Assembly: GCA_003342895.1 (NCBI GenBank)
Contig: PTFA01000278.1
Coordinates: 649,420 to 713,419, forward strand
Source of the DNA: Casuarius casuarius
Taxonomy: Eukaryota > Chordata > Aves > Casuariiformes > Casuariidae
Length of the DNA: 64,000 nt
Direction: 5' to 3'
The notes under the pieces are model-generated. The model was not told the DNA's origin. It saw only the letters and a program-made list of their open reading frames with translations, and did no database searches. Shown here piece after piece: positions 48,451-60,480 of the stretch. The translations under genes were made by a program, and so were the position numbers. Positions within the stretch are counted from its first letter, which is position 1, and each line of letters starts with the position of its first letter.

Positions 48451-51400
48451 AGGAATGGGACATGCCAACGCTTTGTGTTACAGAAGTATCTTCACCAGAG
48501 TCTAAAAGTGGAGGGTCCCCAGGCATTGGNTGTATTTGAAAATACAAGCATGGCTCTGCTCCCTCCTTCCCTCACTGACACAGAAAAGCAAAAAGGAACT
48601 TGTAACCTGTGGTAAGAGGGAAACTTAGTGGAGGTGACCCAGTATAATTTTCACAGAGGAAAAAAAGAGTATAGTAATGAGGCAAATGTGTGTCTAGTAG
48701 GTCCAGAAAAGATACCATAACATTTTAAACACAAGAATTGTTTAAGCTACATCAAAAGACTGATACTACCTCAGGATTTGACATTAAATCAAGACTAACA
48801 GATTATGAAGGGCATCTGCCTTGCAGAAGACAGTACTAGGAGCTGGTACAAGGTATAACATGAACGTTTAGATTTCAATTTACAGTTGTAGAGCTAGAAC
48901 TTGAAAAGATGGGTTAAAATTAATTACTCTTGATAAAAATCCATATGAAAGTGAAAGCCATTAAAGGACACTTTACAGTAGAAGAGATTAAGAAAAGATC
49001 TCCTAGCATTTTGTATGGCTCTTAGGTCACTGCAAAAATAAAATTATTTCTGGATACAGTGACAGGAGCCCACATATGGCAAGCCTCCTATTAAAGTGCC
49101 TGAAACAGAGAAAGAATTCCAGCCTGCAACATAGCTGGGAATATTTAGAAAAGCAAAGGAACCACTTGATTGAGTTACTTTGATGATACCAGGTTAATCA
49201 ATTTGTGTGATACAGAAATGCACTCCAAACCTAAGTTAAGNAGTAATATAAGAATATTTGTCTTTATATTTAACCGCTCACATAGCACAGCTCACAAGTT
49301 CTCCATAGCAAATGTACTCAGTAGTCTTNATGTACAATATAGACACTAGCAGATCAGAGGAGCAGCAACAAAATGCTGTGCAAATAAGAGTGCCTTAACA
49401 AGACCTTTTGGTATATTGTCTGTACATGAGTCAGTTCAGGAAAAGTTGCATGCCATACTAATAGAAGTCTAGGTCATTGCTGATGACTCAACATCATGAC
49501 TCAGAAGATAGAGCAGAAAGCAATGTCCTGAAAGAGTTGGAAACCAAGTCAGTGATTGATGTTGCAAAGTTCACACCCAAGATTGGCAAAGTAGTATTGA
49601 ACAAGATCTGGGGGTCAGTGAGAGGGCAAGAGCGTTCTGTATAAAGAATGTTTGCAAAACCTCAATGATTGGAGGAAAAATAAATGCAATGTTGAAAATA
49701 ATATTTATCTTGTTCATACTGGTTTATTAATACATAGCAGCCAAGAACACAGCAATCATAGCAGCTAAGACAAGATGCTATGCAGTATTATTAAACTATT
49801 CTGGGGCTTAACCCATGCTAATGTTAATCATGTTAATGACCAAAAGGCTCAAATCAAAAACATCAGCCATGGAGTCTCTTCTACTGTCAGATTTAGAAGA
49901 TNATGAAGCAACAAAACAGTGATGCTTAGCTGTCTGAAAGGGAAGATAAAAAAACACTACCAAACTTAAAAATGCCAAGACATACATACTTTTCATGAGA
50001 AATTCTAGTATGACAGCTTGCAAAAGACATGCTGTCATGAAAAATGAGCCAGAAGTACAACCAAGCACATGTAAGATGCAACCAGAGAACGACCAGATAT
50101 TTCTGGGAAATAGCAGACAGACAAGATCAGGACTGCGTCTGTCCGAGGGGTGGGTGTGCGTATACACATGCGTATGTGGCCTTGTGGATGCAGAGCAAAA
50201 CTGAGCAGCAGCATAACCAAGATAGCCTCAGAAAACATAGGAAAGTCTACTATACCATGAAAGGTTATTGAAGTACTTTAGCAACCTAACTCCCCATTCA
50301 CCTACAAAAGAAGCAGCCACCTGCAACAAAAAGCAAGGGGAGCAAACGCTAGCCTCAATTCCAGCAAACTGGGTTTATGTTTTTGGAAAGAGATCAAACA
50401 CAAGAAATCAAAGCAAGAGCACAGTGAAACGCTCCAACTTTTAGAAGAGGATTGGAAAGAAGCTTTCAGAGCCATCCCCCAAACAGAGAGAAAAGGGGCT
50501 AGATATACACCAAGGTATAGGGTCATTGCCATAATGTCATTTGGTCACTAAATACAGAAGAAAATCCAAACCCGCAGTAAAAATGTTTGCGCTGGTGATT
50601 AGCAAAACCATTAGGACTAGTATCTATAAACTGTTCTTGATTACAGAATTACATATCCTCAACTGCTNCACCATCCTTTTAANNNAGANNNNNNNNNNNN
50701 TCTNNGTTATTGCCCTTACTCTGTGCACTGAGCTACATATCTTTGGAAAATATCTTTGGAAAGCCTCCTTATTAAGTATGATGTTTAGTTTACTTGGTTC
50801 TCTGTTGATCTCCATTTCTAGTAGTAGTCTAAACCAATGCAACTAAGCAAAAGTAACAGAACCTAGTCACAAAAGTTTCAATAAAATAAACAGCCTTCGC
50901 GTGGTCTTCCATAGATTTATTGTGTGAAGTACCACTGTCTTCATGCCTTTTTATTCGGCATTATGTTTCTATAATCACAGTTATGCCTCATCTGGAAAAA
51001 CTGCAGAATGTTAAAAATGTTAATCCTAGCAAAGGAGGATAGAGGGAAAGGAATATTCCTTTCATGTCAGATGATTCTACCAAGAGTCAGCTGTCCATGC
51101 CTTTAGGGAAAAATCAGTTGTGCAAAAATCAAATTTACAAGCCTAATCTATAGCTACAACCTCACTGGGATGTAGAGAGCATTATAAGTCTCTTGCAAGT
51201 CACATTCTCAGGAGTAAAAGACTGGTTTTATTCTGGGCATTTCAACACCTATTTTTATTTACAGTAATNGCCAAGGTTCTATAGTGGAAAAGCAACACAA
51301 AGACGTAGTCATATAGGCTGTGTATGCCATTAAGGCTTGTCTCATGCCTAGATAGGATGTTAGTTATGATTTCTTTGGATGGGATACTTTTTCTGGATGG

Positions 51401-52149
51401 AGAGCTTTCAAGAATACTTTCCAGTTCAATTGGCTATTATTCCTGGCNGGAGACATAGCTCAGTGCTTTTACCTCATAAGGTGGTAAATAGGATGGTGCT
51501 TTCCGGCATAACTGGTAGGTATTATTCCTCAGGCAGANGTGTTAACACTGCAGCATCTGGTACCTTTTTCAAGGAGTGGGATATGAGTCTTGGATCAAGA
51601 GGTATGCCAGCTGCTGAAGGCAACATTTCTATGCACATGTATTCTGCATGCTTATTCCTAATCATTTGAGACTGGTTGTACAAGTCTGGTCAAGAGAAAG
51701 CCTGTGAGACCAGATAAGGCTGAAAAGCTTTTCTTCAGAGAATTCTGGGGGGGGGGGAGAAAACAGACCTTAGAATATAATGCAACTGCTTCTTTGTAGA
51801 TCATATTTTTTTCAGGCAAATAGGAGGAGACAGTGGAGAAAAACATTAACATCCAGTACCAGTAGTAGCCTACATGAAAGTGATTTTTGAAATGAGCGTA
51901 ACACAAAAATCAGTTCTGCTTTGCTTATAAGCAGNAAAGTCCAGTAAAAGCCTTGCTAGTCTACACTTCATTGACCTCTAGTAAGGGCTCGTTGGCTCTT
52001 CCCACCTCCTAGTGAAGATTTACACTAAAACTACAGGAAAGTGACACTGAGCAATCATCAGCATTACAGGATGTGCTNCAGAATACTTAAACACTACCAA
52101 GTCCAAATGTCAACTGTCAAAATCATACTGAAATTTAAGGGACAAAGGA
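48451..52149. other. Non-coding stretch, no gene recognised
   Basis: The 119-codon minus-strand frame at 49808-50167 has a hydrophobic run but no domain, and frames of 67-75 codons overlap it on both strands. An N run with partial readable bases lies at 50683-50705. A short duplication of atatctttggaaa is seen at 50737-50762. An eleven-G run lies at 51747-51757. No RNA gene or promoter was recognised. Confidence 0.68.
50683..50705. other. Ambiguous-base run
   Basis: This is the longest nearly continuous block of Ns in the window (about 19 of 23 positions). It is too short for a scaffold gap of unknown size and is more likely a local no-call. Any open frame spanning it is unreliable. Confidence 0.95.
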
Positions 52150-52330
52150 CTTCTTAAGATACATTTAATTTATCACCCATTGTGCTTTCATATTCATTAA
52201 TTGACAAAATTTGTTGCAAGTTTTGCCCTGCCTTTATTGCAAATATGTTGTGGGCTTTTGCAGTTTGCATTTCATTAGGCACTTTGCTACGGGCTAAATA
52301 CTGGCGCTACCAGAAAACCAAGTAGACATC
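52150..52330. promoter_or_regulatory. Candidate SOX/POU/homeodomain conserved element
   Basis: CATTGTG at 52178-52184 (SOX core), ATTAATTG at 52196-52203 (homeodomain), a ttattgcaaat block near 52234-52244 (POU or C/EBP-like) and TTTGCAT at 52264-52270 (octamer-like, reverse) fall within 95 bases of complex sequence. SOX-POU pairing with homeodomain sites is common in neural enhancers. Here it is only motif evidence and could be chance in AT-rich DNA. Confidence 0.3.
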
Positions 52331-52973
52331 TGATACCTGCATTATTGATGAGAATCTCCAGCTATCCAAACAGTATAAGCTGTGATCAAACAGGATAAAA
52401 CTTGCATAAATTTAAACGGGAGCTGTATGTGCTTTCTCTGCGGCTCAAGGTGATCTGTTAGGCTTTCCCTCTTCACAGAGATGGGTCAGCAGTAATGCAT
52501 TATAACCATCCTGTGCAATCCTACTTGCTTCACTGTAGCTATATCAGGTATGAATTTGGCCCCAGATGTTTAATAACTATCAAATTTAAGAAATAGTTTG
52601 TCAGTAACCACTAAATTAATTCACTTGTGGACCTCAGGAGTCACTCTATCAGAATGATTTTCTGCGAGGAAGGAATTTAAATTGAAACTGTCCCCTTTTC
52701 ATGGATGAAATAACACGCAAGTGTATTGTGCCACCTAGACCACCAATTCTATAAATTGATTTGAAAGTACTGACTGCTAGATGTGCACTTCTCATGCATG
52801 TCTAGGCAGATGTCCAGAGACAGCAATAAAATATGCAATTATTTTTTGCAACTGTTTTTCCTTACATTGATGATATCTTTTNAATTTCAAACATTTAAGC
52901 CTTTTGAAGTGGAACTGGAAAGGGAAAAGGAAAAGGGGAAAGCATGGAAGCTTAGTATTTTTTGAGTTAAGAA

Positions 52974-53004
52974 ACACACGCACACACACGCGCGCGCGCA
53001 CACA
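52974..53004. repeat. (AC)n(GC)n(AC)n tract, Z-DNA candidate
   Basis: Thirty-one bases alternate perfectly between purine and pyrimidine, with a (GC)5 core at 52990-52999 flanked by AC repeats. Alternating GC and AC steps are the sequence class that most readily adopts left-handed DNA under negative supercoiling. The CpG steps are unusual for CpG-poor DNA and suggest a young or variable repeat. Confidence 0.95.
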
Positions 53005-54989
53005 GTCCAGGAAAAGTTGACACCAGCATATCCTTCCAGAAAGTATTGTGTGACAAAAGAACTATCAGTTACAGAAACTTCCAGTTTCAAGAAGATGATG
53101 CTTTAGGTTCATATACTTCTTTCTTTCTTCTCCCTGTTAACATCTACCTGCACTAGCATCTATAGACTTTATTCAGCTCTACACTGGTAAAATTTAAGGT
53201 TGAATTTGTTCCAAGTGAGGCTCTGACTGTCTGCATAATAAAGATGAGGGCCATCAGACATCTCTATGTTTTGGTAATCTACTTGAAATACTTTAAAGCA
53301 GTCTGATTTTTCCAAAATATCATATATCCATATCATAAAGGTCAAGCCCAAATAAGCCATCTTCTGTTGCTCGTACATAAACAGAGGTTTTTGAAACAGC
53401 AGTTTGGAAGAGTCTTCCACTGATATTAGTTTTTAAATAGTTTTTAAAGAAGATGCGTCTATTTCCTTATCCCTGAGCAGGANGGAAGGCTTATCTGGAG
53501 GACTGTCAAGTGTTTCTTTGCAGGGGAGGGAAAAAAACCCAATGTACACACAAAGCTTAGGAGCAACAGCAATCGGTCAGTCTAAATGCCCAAAACGACC
53601 CAGAAAGAAGGAAGCTCATTAGTTTACACTTCCAGGACTCAACACTTTTTTTGTTCCTAGGAGAGGGCAAGAAAGGCAAACCCTCCTTAACNACATTTAG
53701 TCTTTAAAGACAAAGTAGCCCTGACCCTACACAAAAGCATTCCTTTTCTCTTTCCTGTCCAGGCTTGNGCTGAACAGATTAAGTATTCTGAAGGTGGAAA
53801 GCAGAGTGACTGGAAATTTAAGGGCTGCAAAGTAACATTATGAGCTACTTCACCAGCACATCTATTGAGAGGAAAAATAAATAAATATATACACACAGAC
53901 ACACTTTTCCTCTTTCAGTGTTTCTTCCCATAGACTATTCTTCTAGATAATCNAACCACTTCAGATGATGAGCCTGAGAACCAGCTGGTGCTTAGAAAGT
54001 ATATTCAAGAAAGCAAGAGTATAAGTTCAGCTGTCTGATTCACCATGCAAGCTTCTGCATCAGGACCTGTTCTTGAATTGTGGGCTACTCTGGCCCATTG
54101 CTTGATGAGAAATCTTCCAGGACAGTATGTGGTCGGTCAGTCTGTCTGCCTAAGCACTGTACCACCAAGAAATAAGACAATGATTAAAAACTGTTTTTGA
54201 AGTAGGGGCATTTACATATCAGCAGATGAAGCGCATGGAGAAAAAGAATGTAGTCTATTAATAGTCTCTTGACCATATGAATGGGGAAGGAAAAAGTATT
54301 TTTGTTTTCATTAAAACACAGCATGTATCAAAGCTGAAAGATAGAACATCTTTCTTCATGGCTGGAAGTGAACAGAAACTGATGATTTTTAGCATCCTGT
54401 GGTGTGCAGCAAGGAGCCAGGTAAGGTAATACATTTCCCTAACAGATAGAAGCACACACAAAGACAGATAACAGGAGTGTAGTGAAATCACTTTGAAATA
54501 GGATGACTCCAAGTAAGACAATCAACATTTAAATTCCCTTTTACTGGAAAGACGACATTTTCAGCAGTTTCATGCAGTGCATTATAAGCCTCAGTTCTTT
54601 TCAACTGACTGGATTTTTGTCTGCATCTCTACTTGGAGGCTCTGTTCAGGTACCAATGACATAAGCAAGTGTCTTAAAAAAAGTTATTAGGAACACTTGG
54701 AACAGAATGACGAATTCTTTGTGGAGCCCTCAAAGGAACAGTCTGAGTTATGTCCCCTTGAGCGTAAATGGGAAAGATTACTGCTGCAAATTGTGTTTCA
54801 TCACAGTATATATTAAATAAAGACAGTTTTTAGTTTAAAATGAGTACATCAGTGTATCTGCATTTGCCATTGGAATATTTCGACCTGAAAGGCTAGCTCT
54901 TTATATAGTATTGTGTGAAGATTAGGTTATCCTAGAAGTTGCAGATTGTTACTATATGATGTCCATACTGCTTAAATCTAGTCACACGA

Positions 54990-55045
54990 TTCCATGCGGT
55001 GAAGAAATTTTTTCCTGCATGGCTAATTCACCCTAATCTCTGTTA
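54990..55045 (-). mobile_element. Possible CR1 3'-region scrap
   Basis: The plus strand gcggtgaagaaattttttcc followed by tgcatggctaattcacccta resembles the reverse-complemented CR1 segment 'gtaaagaaatttttcctaatatccaac'. Only about 20 bases match well, so chance is a real alternative. Confidence 0.22.
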
Positions 55046-56099
55046 CGTTGCTTTTTTCACCAGCATAAATCTGCAGACCTAAACCTTGCTTTCAGTAGCA
55101 TAACCAACACTGGAGACAGATTGTGCTTTTAGCGTAATATAGAACAATTTCATAGAAATAAGCATGTGATTCCATATTTCTAGTAGGGTAAATTAAAGCA
55201 GGTTTACTCCAGAGTTCAATTCTCCTTTTTCTTTTAACAGTGGAGTTATATTAACANGGATCTGCTCGAGAAGAGAAGAGAATCAGGGCAATCTATAAAA
55301 CAATAGACCACACAATGCATAAAGACACCTTTACCNGCATTTTAAATTAATGAAAGCAGATATCAGCTTGGATATAAAGAAAATCATTATGTTGAGCTAA
55401 TAAAGTCCTCTTTTCCCAAACTCTGNTACATTCTGTGGCTGTCTGTGAACTTGGATTCTAATTTAACCTTCTGGCCAGCATCTAATCTCAGTTTATCAGA
55501 GGCATCAGTCTTNATAATTGTATTTTGTGAAGAAGCTGTGCTCTCCTGGAATGTCAGGGTCCTCCAGCCTGCACAGTGGTATTGAATTTTTCCCCCTCTT
55601 ACTAGCATTTGAAGAAAATTAATTTTTTCTCCTCCTCCTAGGGATGCCATTTNCAGATAAGCTATGTTTGATTAGACCAAAAGGCANCACTGNNGTAATG
55701 AACATGTAGATAATTGAGNGTGAAGCATTTTAATTTCCTANTTTNTATATAAAATCNGTGNTTAAAACTGCTTAATTANTNATCATCTCCACAAAACTGG
55801 TATNGGGTACCTGCAAGACTTTGCTGTATGAAGATACATATTGTATAAGAAATCTTCAGCGTACTTCCTGGCCACTCTCCCACCTTCCTCTCATTCTTTC
55901 CAAAACTCACTGAAATAATACATGTTTCCTGGAGATGGCAAACAGTTCTCTCTGATAAATAAAACNATTGTTTTGTTTTATATNTTCCTTCTGGNGTTAA
56001 GATCTTTATAAATCTTTCTNNAAGTAGGAGACAGACTGTCACTCTCTATGCAAATAATATACTTGTTTGNATTAATAATTTAGGACTGACTTTGGGTTG

Positions 56100-56290
56100 A
56101 CCTCATACTTTATCCCTCAGTGGAGATCTATGAAGGGATATTTATAATACCTGCGGACATCTTGCGTTACACCAGTGGGAGTTTTCGTCATCGATAGATG
56201 AATAGCAGAAACATGGGCAGACTAAAACATGGCAGATATACGCAAGAGACAGATTGAACCTGATTTATTTAGCAGTCTATTACTTACTAT
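56100..56290. promoter_or_regulatory. Candidate conserved non-coding element
   Basis: Five CpGs (ctgcgg, ttgcgt, ttcgtc, atcgat, acgcaa) are spread through 56151-56243 of otherwise CpG-poor complex sequence without repeats. One is inside ATCGAT near 56190-56195. No frame is open long enough for an exon. It is listed only as a candidate for conservation testing. Confidence 0.22.
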
Positions 56291-57401
56291 AGCCCTACTT
56301 GGTCTCTCTCTTGGGTACCTGAAATGGCATTATTTCCTGTAACAGTAAAATAAAACTGGAAAAAAGGAGCACACATAATAAAATACCACTTGAATAAAAG
56401 AAACTTAAATCACAAATGTTATTTCCTGACTCCTAAATACAGTATATTTTCATANAAGTCTTCAACAATTTCTATTGTTATCAATTCCCATGTGAAAGAA
56501 AGTAATGAGCTTCTTATTCTTATTTGCTGTTACCATTTTAGAGCACCCACGTGAGTGCTTGGGACTTTACAGGAANACAGAAGGAAAAAGGCAGTTCTGT
56601 GCCTCAGAAAGCACGCAGGCTCCACGATGAACGGTTGCTGACGTAGCGTACCCAAAACAAGAGAAGTAAAGCAGATAGCTGGGTTACGGATACGATTGAA
56701 AACTCAAACAGGCAGGCCTAGCCTTATCATTTTATCCTAAGCTTGCAAAGTGTTCTCTTCACTCTCCTACCCTCAAATACTTAGTGTTGACTTTTGCTCT
56801 CTGCAGACTCTGACATCAAATTTTTCAGCCAGCTGGCAATACAGAAATTGGTCTACCAAGATCCCAGTCTACTCTGTATTCAAATTTATGTAAAGTTTTA
56901 ATCAATATGAAGAACAGGAGCAAAGCATACACTCTTACCCCTGCTGTCTTGATAGAAAAAAGATTATTTCTCCCCCAAACACAGTAAAACCAGGGGGACT
57001 ATGTGGAACTGGCAGAGTTAGTCAAATTAATTGCTGGTCAGAAAAGCAGAGGTGGAGGAGAGGGGAGTTTAATTAACCTGCTAGCCATTTGCTTGAAAAC
57101 ACAAATTGTGCTTTTAGGCATCTAAGATTAAAAATTCAGCTCCACATAACAAACCGCAAAATTTTTAGTGATGGTGGCCCCAATGAATCTTTGGTGTGAT
57201 CTTTCTTACGTTCTTCTCATGCTATTGGGTTGTTCATCCCTTGTGACCAGAGGTGACTATGCAAGCTCAGGGAGAAAATGCTCCCTTGCATGAACTAGCT
57301 GGCACAGTCCTTGCTTGGGACCAGGGGGAAATGCTCACAGGTTCCCAGGCTGGTTCTTCCCTGTCAGCCCTAGCTTTGATTAGTTGACTAGATATTTTTT
57401 C

Positions 57402-57430
57402 ATATATATATATATATATATTTTTTTTAT

Positions 57431-57464
<34 letters not shown>

Positions 57465-57476
57465 GTGTACATGTGT
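57402..57476. repeat. Compound (AT)n-T8-(AT)n(AC)n microsatellite
   Basis: (AT) repeats at 57402-57420 are followed by eight Ts, then AT repeats from 57433 that change to AC repeats at 57447. The alternation continues through a CACGTG E-box at 57462-57467 to 57476. Strict purine-pyrimidine alternation covers 57433-57476. The left AT block is self-complementary and may extrude as a cruciform. Length polymorphism is likely. Confidence 0.95.
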
Positions 57477-60119
57477 TTTGTTTTTTGTTTGTTTGCTTTT
57501 TTAGAAAGGGGGAAATATCTAGGACAGGCGAACATAACCAGATACTAAATATACAATGCTACACAGCGCTAGCATAATTATGTCTTGTGATGGTGCTGCT
57601 TCTGAATACCTTTCCTAGTCCCTATATTATGTATTATTCCCTGTCATCTATAAAGGTACTGCATGGTTTAAGACACAGATGATTTTCAGCAAATTAACTA
57701 TCTGAGATGACACTTTGCCTGATTCGTCTTTAAGCTGATTGCAAAGTCCTGGCCAACAGTGTATCATTTGCACAACTATTCAAACTCACAATTATTATGA
57801 CTAAATTTAGTGTGTTTTTTTGACCTAGACAAGGTATAAAAGGCTCCACCACACTAACTTTCTCACAGCATCGTTGATCAACCAAAAAAAGAAAGTAATT
57901 GAAATAAGAAAAAAAAAGTCATTGGGACATTTTATTTTCCAAATGAGGAGGATGAAATTACCTGCACTTTGATTATAACTGAACTCCAGGTGACATGTTC
58001 AAAATAACTATCCAGGCATGTTTTAAAATAGAAGTTTCCTGATATTAATAGAATNATGAGAGAGGCTAAATGACTGAAACCAACCCTGAGGCTACAATAT
58101 AATATNGAGAGAAATATAATGAAGATGCTGAATTAAATGAAGTTTTCCAGGCTGAAAGGGACTATGTAAAATACAGGCACTCTTAGTGATACATAGCAGG
58201 CTTTTGTTACTGGAGTAACGAAAAAAGCAAACTCAAGGTGCAATGAAACATTGTGGTGATACAAATATAATTCAGTGCTTTTCTCCAAGTTATATGTTTT
58301 TTCCGACATTCATGCTCATTCATGGTTAGGCAGATATAGTGGTATGGAATAGTGTTTTTTAAGTTATTTCTTTTGAAACAAAAGAAATGATCCTGCCCAC
58401 AGCCAAGCTCAGCAAGCCTTTGCGAACCACATTACAGCCTCATGCAAGGGAGCCACCAAGTCAACCATGCAGGCTCCATCCACCCAGGAGTCGGGGGACA
58501 ACCCCGATGGCCATCTCGCAGGGAGGAGGCCCCGCGCAACCTCTGCAGCTCAGGCAGGCAAGCAAGGGCTGAGGTTCATAGGGTACACGCGTAACCTCAG
58601 GCTGACCTCGCGCATCCGTATGAATCACTGCCTGTCAGGCACAGGAAGAGAATCTGGAACTGAAGCCAAAAATCTCTTGAGCTATTGGCAAGAAGCAAGG
58701 AGTAGAGAAAAGCAATAGTATTTCGCTTCTGTTTGCTGCAAGCTAGAGGATTTTCATGTAAAGCATTCTTTTGAAAAAGCATAGTTTTAAGGGGGGGAAA
58801 AATGCATACAGAAGATATACACAGGAGACACTGTCCATTATTAATAGATTTGGCTAGGCAGCTCTCCTGGGTTACATTTAGCTANTTATTTCCTCAGTGC
58901 TTATTGATGTTAAATTCCTAGCACTTCAGANTATTTTTCAATAAACCTTTTGTAAATTAATCATAGTAATAACTTGTATTTAGGGAAGATCTTCCACTAA
59001 GTTGCAGACTCAGAAGCATAGACTCATTGATTGCTTGATAAAAACCTTTCTGGAAGTTTTGTTGCAAAAATATTTTTCATTACTGTTAAGGTAATTAGAA
59101 ATGGAATCTTTGATTGATATTCTTCTGCCCTGGTAGTGCAACAGAACTGTTGTATTATCTCTACTGGTAGGAGATCCAGAAACACCAAAGTTGCATAAAA
59201 CAAGCAGACAAACAAAAAAAATTCCAGACTCACTAATACATTTTTTTCCTCCATTCCTTATAAGAAAAGTTAAAAGAAATATCAAAAAGTATGCATGAAA
59301 GACAGGACGGACCAGAGCAGTAAGTCATTTTTTCCGATATATAGTACATGTACCACTTGGGCACATTCAAAGAGTTTATTTACTTTGAAGACAGTACTTC
59401 TCTTACAGTGTCTAAAAATATGCCAGGAGTGTCAGAGAAGGAAAGATCTTACAGTTCTAATAGAAAAATTTAGATGGAGGAAGCTATATAAGAAAATATA
59501 GATAGCAAACACCTTGGGAACACTATTCCTTTTGCTTTCTCTCATTTAGCCTCCCTTCCCAACCAGTCTGTGTGTTTTGTTCCTCCCAGGGCCATCTATT
59601 TCCCTCCAGTTGTCAGTGCGACACCACTGCCCACCCTGCCAGCGTTCAGCACATCCCGAGCTAAGGTGGTCTTGGGCAAACCCCAGCTAAGCCCTTGCAG
59701 CTGCCAAACAAAAGCGAGCTCATTTCCTATTGCATATCAACAGGTGTTTGAGCTAAATTGCTTCTGCAGCACTATTTACCAATTTGCAAAGTAAAAACAG
59801 CCATTTTGTCAAAAGCTTTCTCAAAGGAAACAAACAGGAAAAAAAAATCCATTTTAGTAGCGTTAGTTGATTCTGTGTTTAAGAACACAGACACAACAGC
59901 ATTAGCAAGAAATCAGTCTTTTGGGGGGGAGGAAGGGGCCCTGGGGGAAGAAGAGATAGCAGAGCAACAGCAAAATGAAAGTTTCCAAATTTCGCATGGT
60001 TTTATGTGTGCAAAAGAAACTCATTTTTATGAAAAGAGATACAAAGGAATAGATACTAGGCAAAAATTCTGGAATGCAATCTGCAAAGCTGCAACCCAGG
60101 CTTGTTTTTACTGAGACAT
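57477..60119. other. Non-coding stretch with a GC-rich patch
   Basis: The GC-rich patch at 58440-58625 is listed separately. At 59545-59740 the sequence is again GC-balanced and open for 74 codons on the plus strand, proline- and serine-rich, with no family match and AT-rich flanks. The 118-codon frame at 59758-60114 is lysine- and glutamine-rich and reads through low-complexity A and G runs. None is called a gene. Confidence 0.65.
58440..58625. other. CpG-rich GC patch of unknown nature
   Basis: About ten CpGs occur between 58491 and 58620, including ccgcgc near 58532-58537, ACGCGT at 58587-58592 and ctcgcgc near 58607-58613. Two plus-strand frames (61 and 83 codons) are open across it, neither with GC-ending codons throughout nor a recognised domain. 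It could be a small CpG-island-like regulatory site, an exon remnant or an unrecognised repeat. Confidence 0.35.
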
Positions 60120-60480
60120 CTCTCCAAGTTTGAAGGTATCATTTAGATTACAGGCAGTACAGTGGAGAGCCTGCTAGACCTTTAACTAGGGGAGCGAGAA
60201 CAAATGCTGTTCTAATTTATGCACAGATACTGATTCTAATTAACTAATAGCAGAGGTTGTCCTCAAGTTTATGAAGCTATAATCAGCTCCCTTGTGTTCA
60301 ATAAATGCCACAGCTACAGTGTGCAGNGTTAATTTCACACTACAGTGGGAACTGGCGATTGTTGCCAAATATAATCATAAGTCACAGGCAATTTAGATTA
60401 TTACAGCTGGGTACAGTGCATGGAGGAATGACTTAGTCACTTTCTAATCACTTTCTAAATCACTTTCTAAAGTCACTAGC
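60120..60480. promoter_or_regulatory. Candidate conserved element with internal tandem repeat
   Basis: Complex sequence with TAATTA at 60237-60242 and several further TAAT-type and TTAAT-type cores leads into a short tandem repeat of tcactttctaa units at 60436-60471. The left 300 bases lack simple repeats and lack open frames. Repeated identical short blocks can act as arrayed binding sites, though slippage is the simpler explanation. Regulatory function is inferred. Confidence 0.28.
60436..60471. repeat. Three-copy 11-12 base tandem repeat
   Basis: gtcactttcta, atcactttcta and aatcactttcta follow one another, then aagtcacta as a degenerate fourth unit. The shared block is tcactttcta. The unit length varies by one base, consistent with slippage plus mutation. 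Confidence 0.88.

Larger units (their letters stand above)
52331..57401. other. Non-coding stretch, no gene recognised
   Basis: Frames reach 83-88 codons on the minus strand (53169-53420, 55387-55650, 55776-56042), AT-ending and without known domains. N clusters lie at 55653-55805 and 55967-56071. A CR1-like scrap may be present near 54990-55045. The Z-DNA-type tract at 52974-53004 and the CpG-bearing patch at 56100-56290 are listed separately. No promoter or RNA gene was seen. Confidence 0.68.

Noticed and set aside
53169..53420. 83-codon minus frame rich in aromatic residues
   Set aside because: AT-ending codons and no family or splice signals. Composition follows the AT-rich background.
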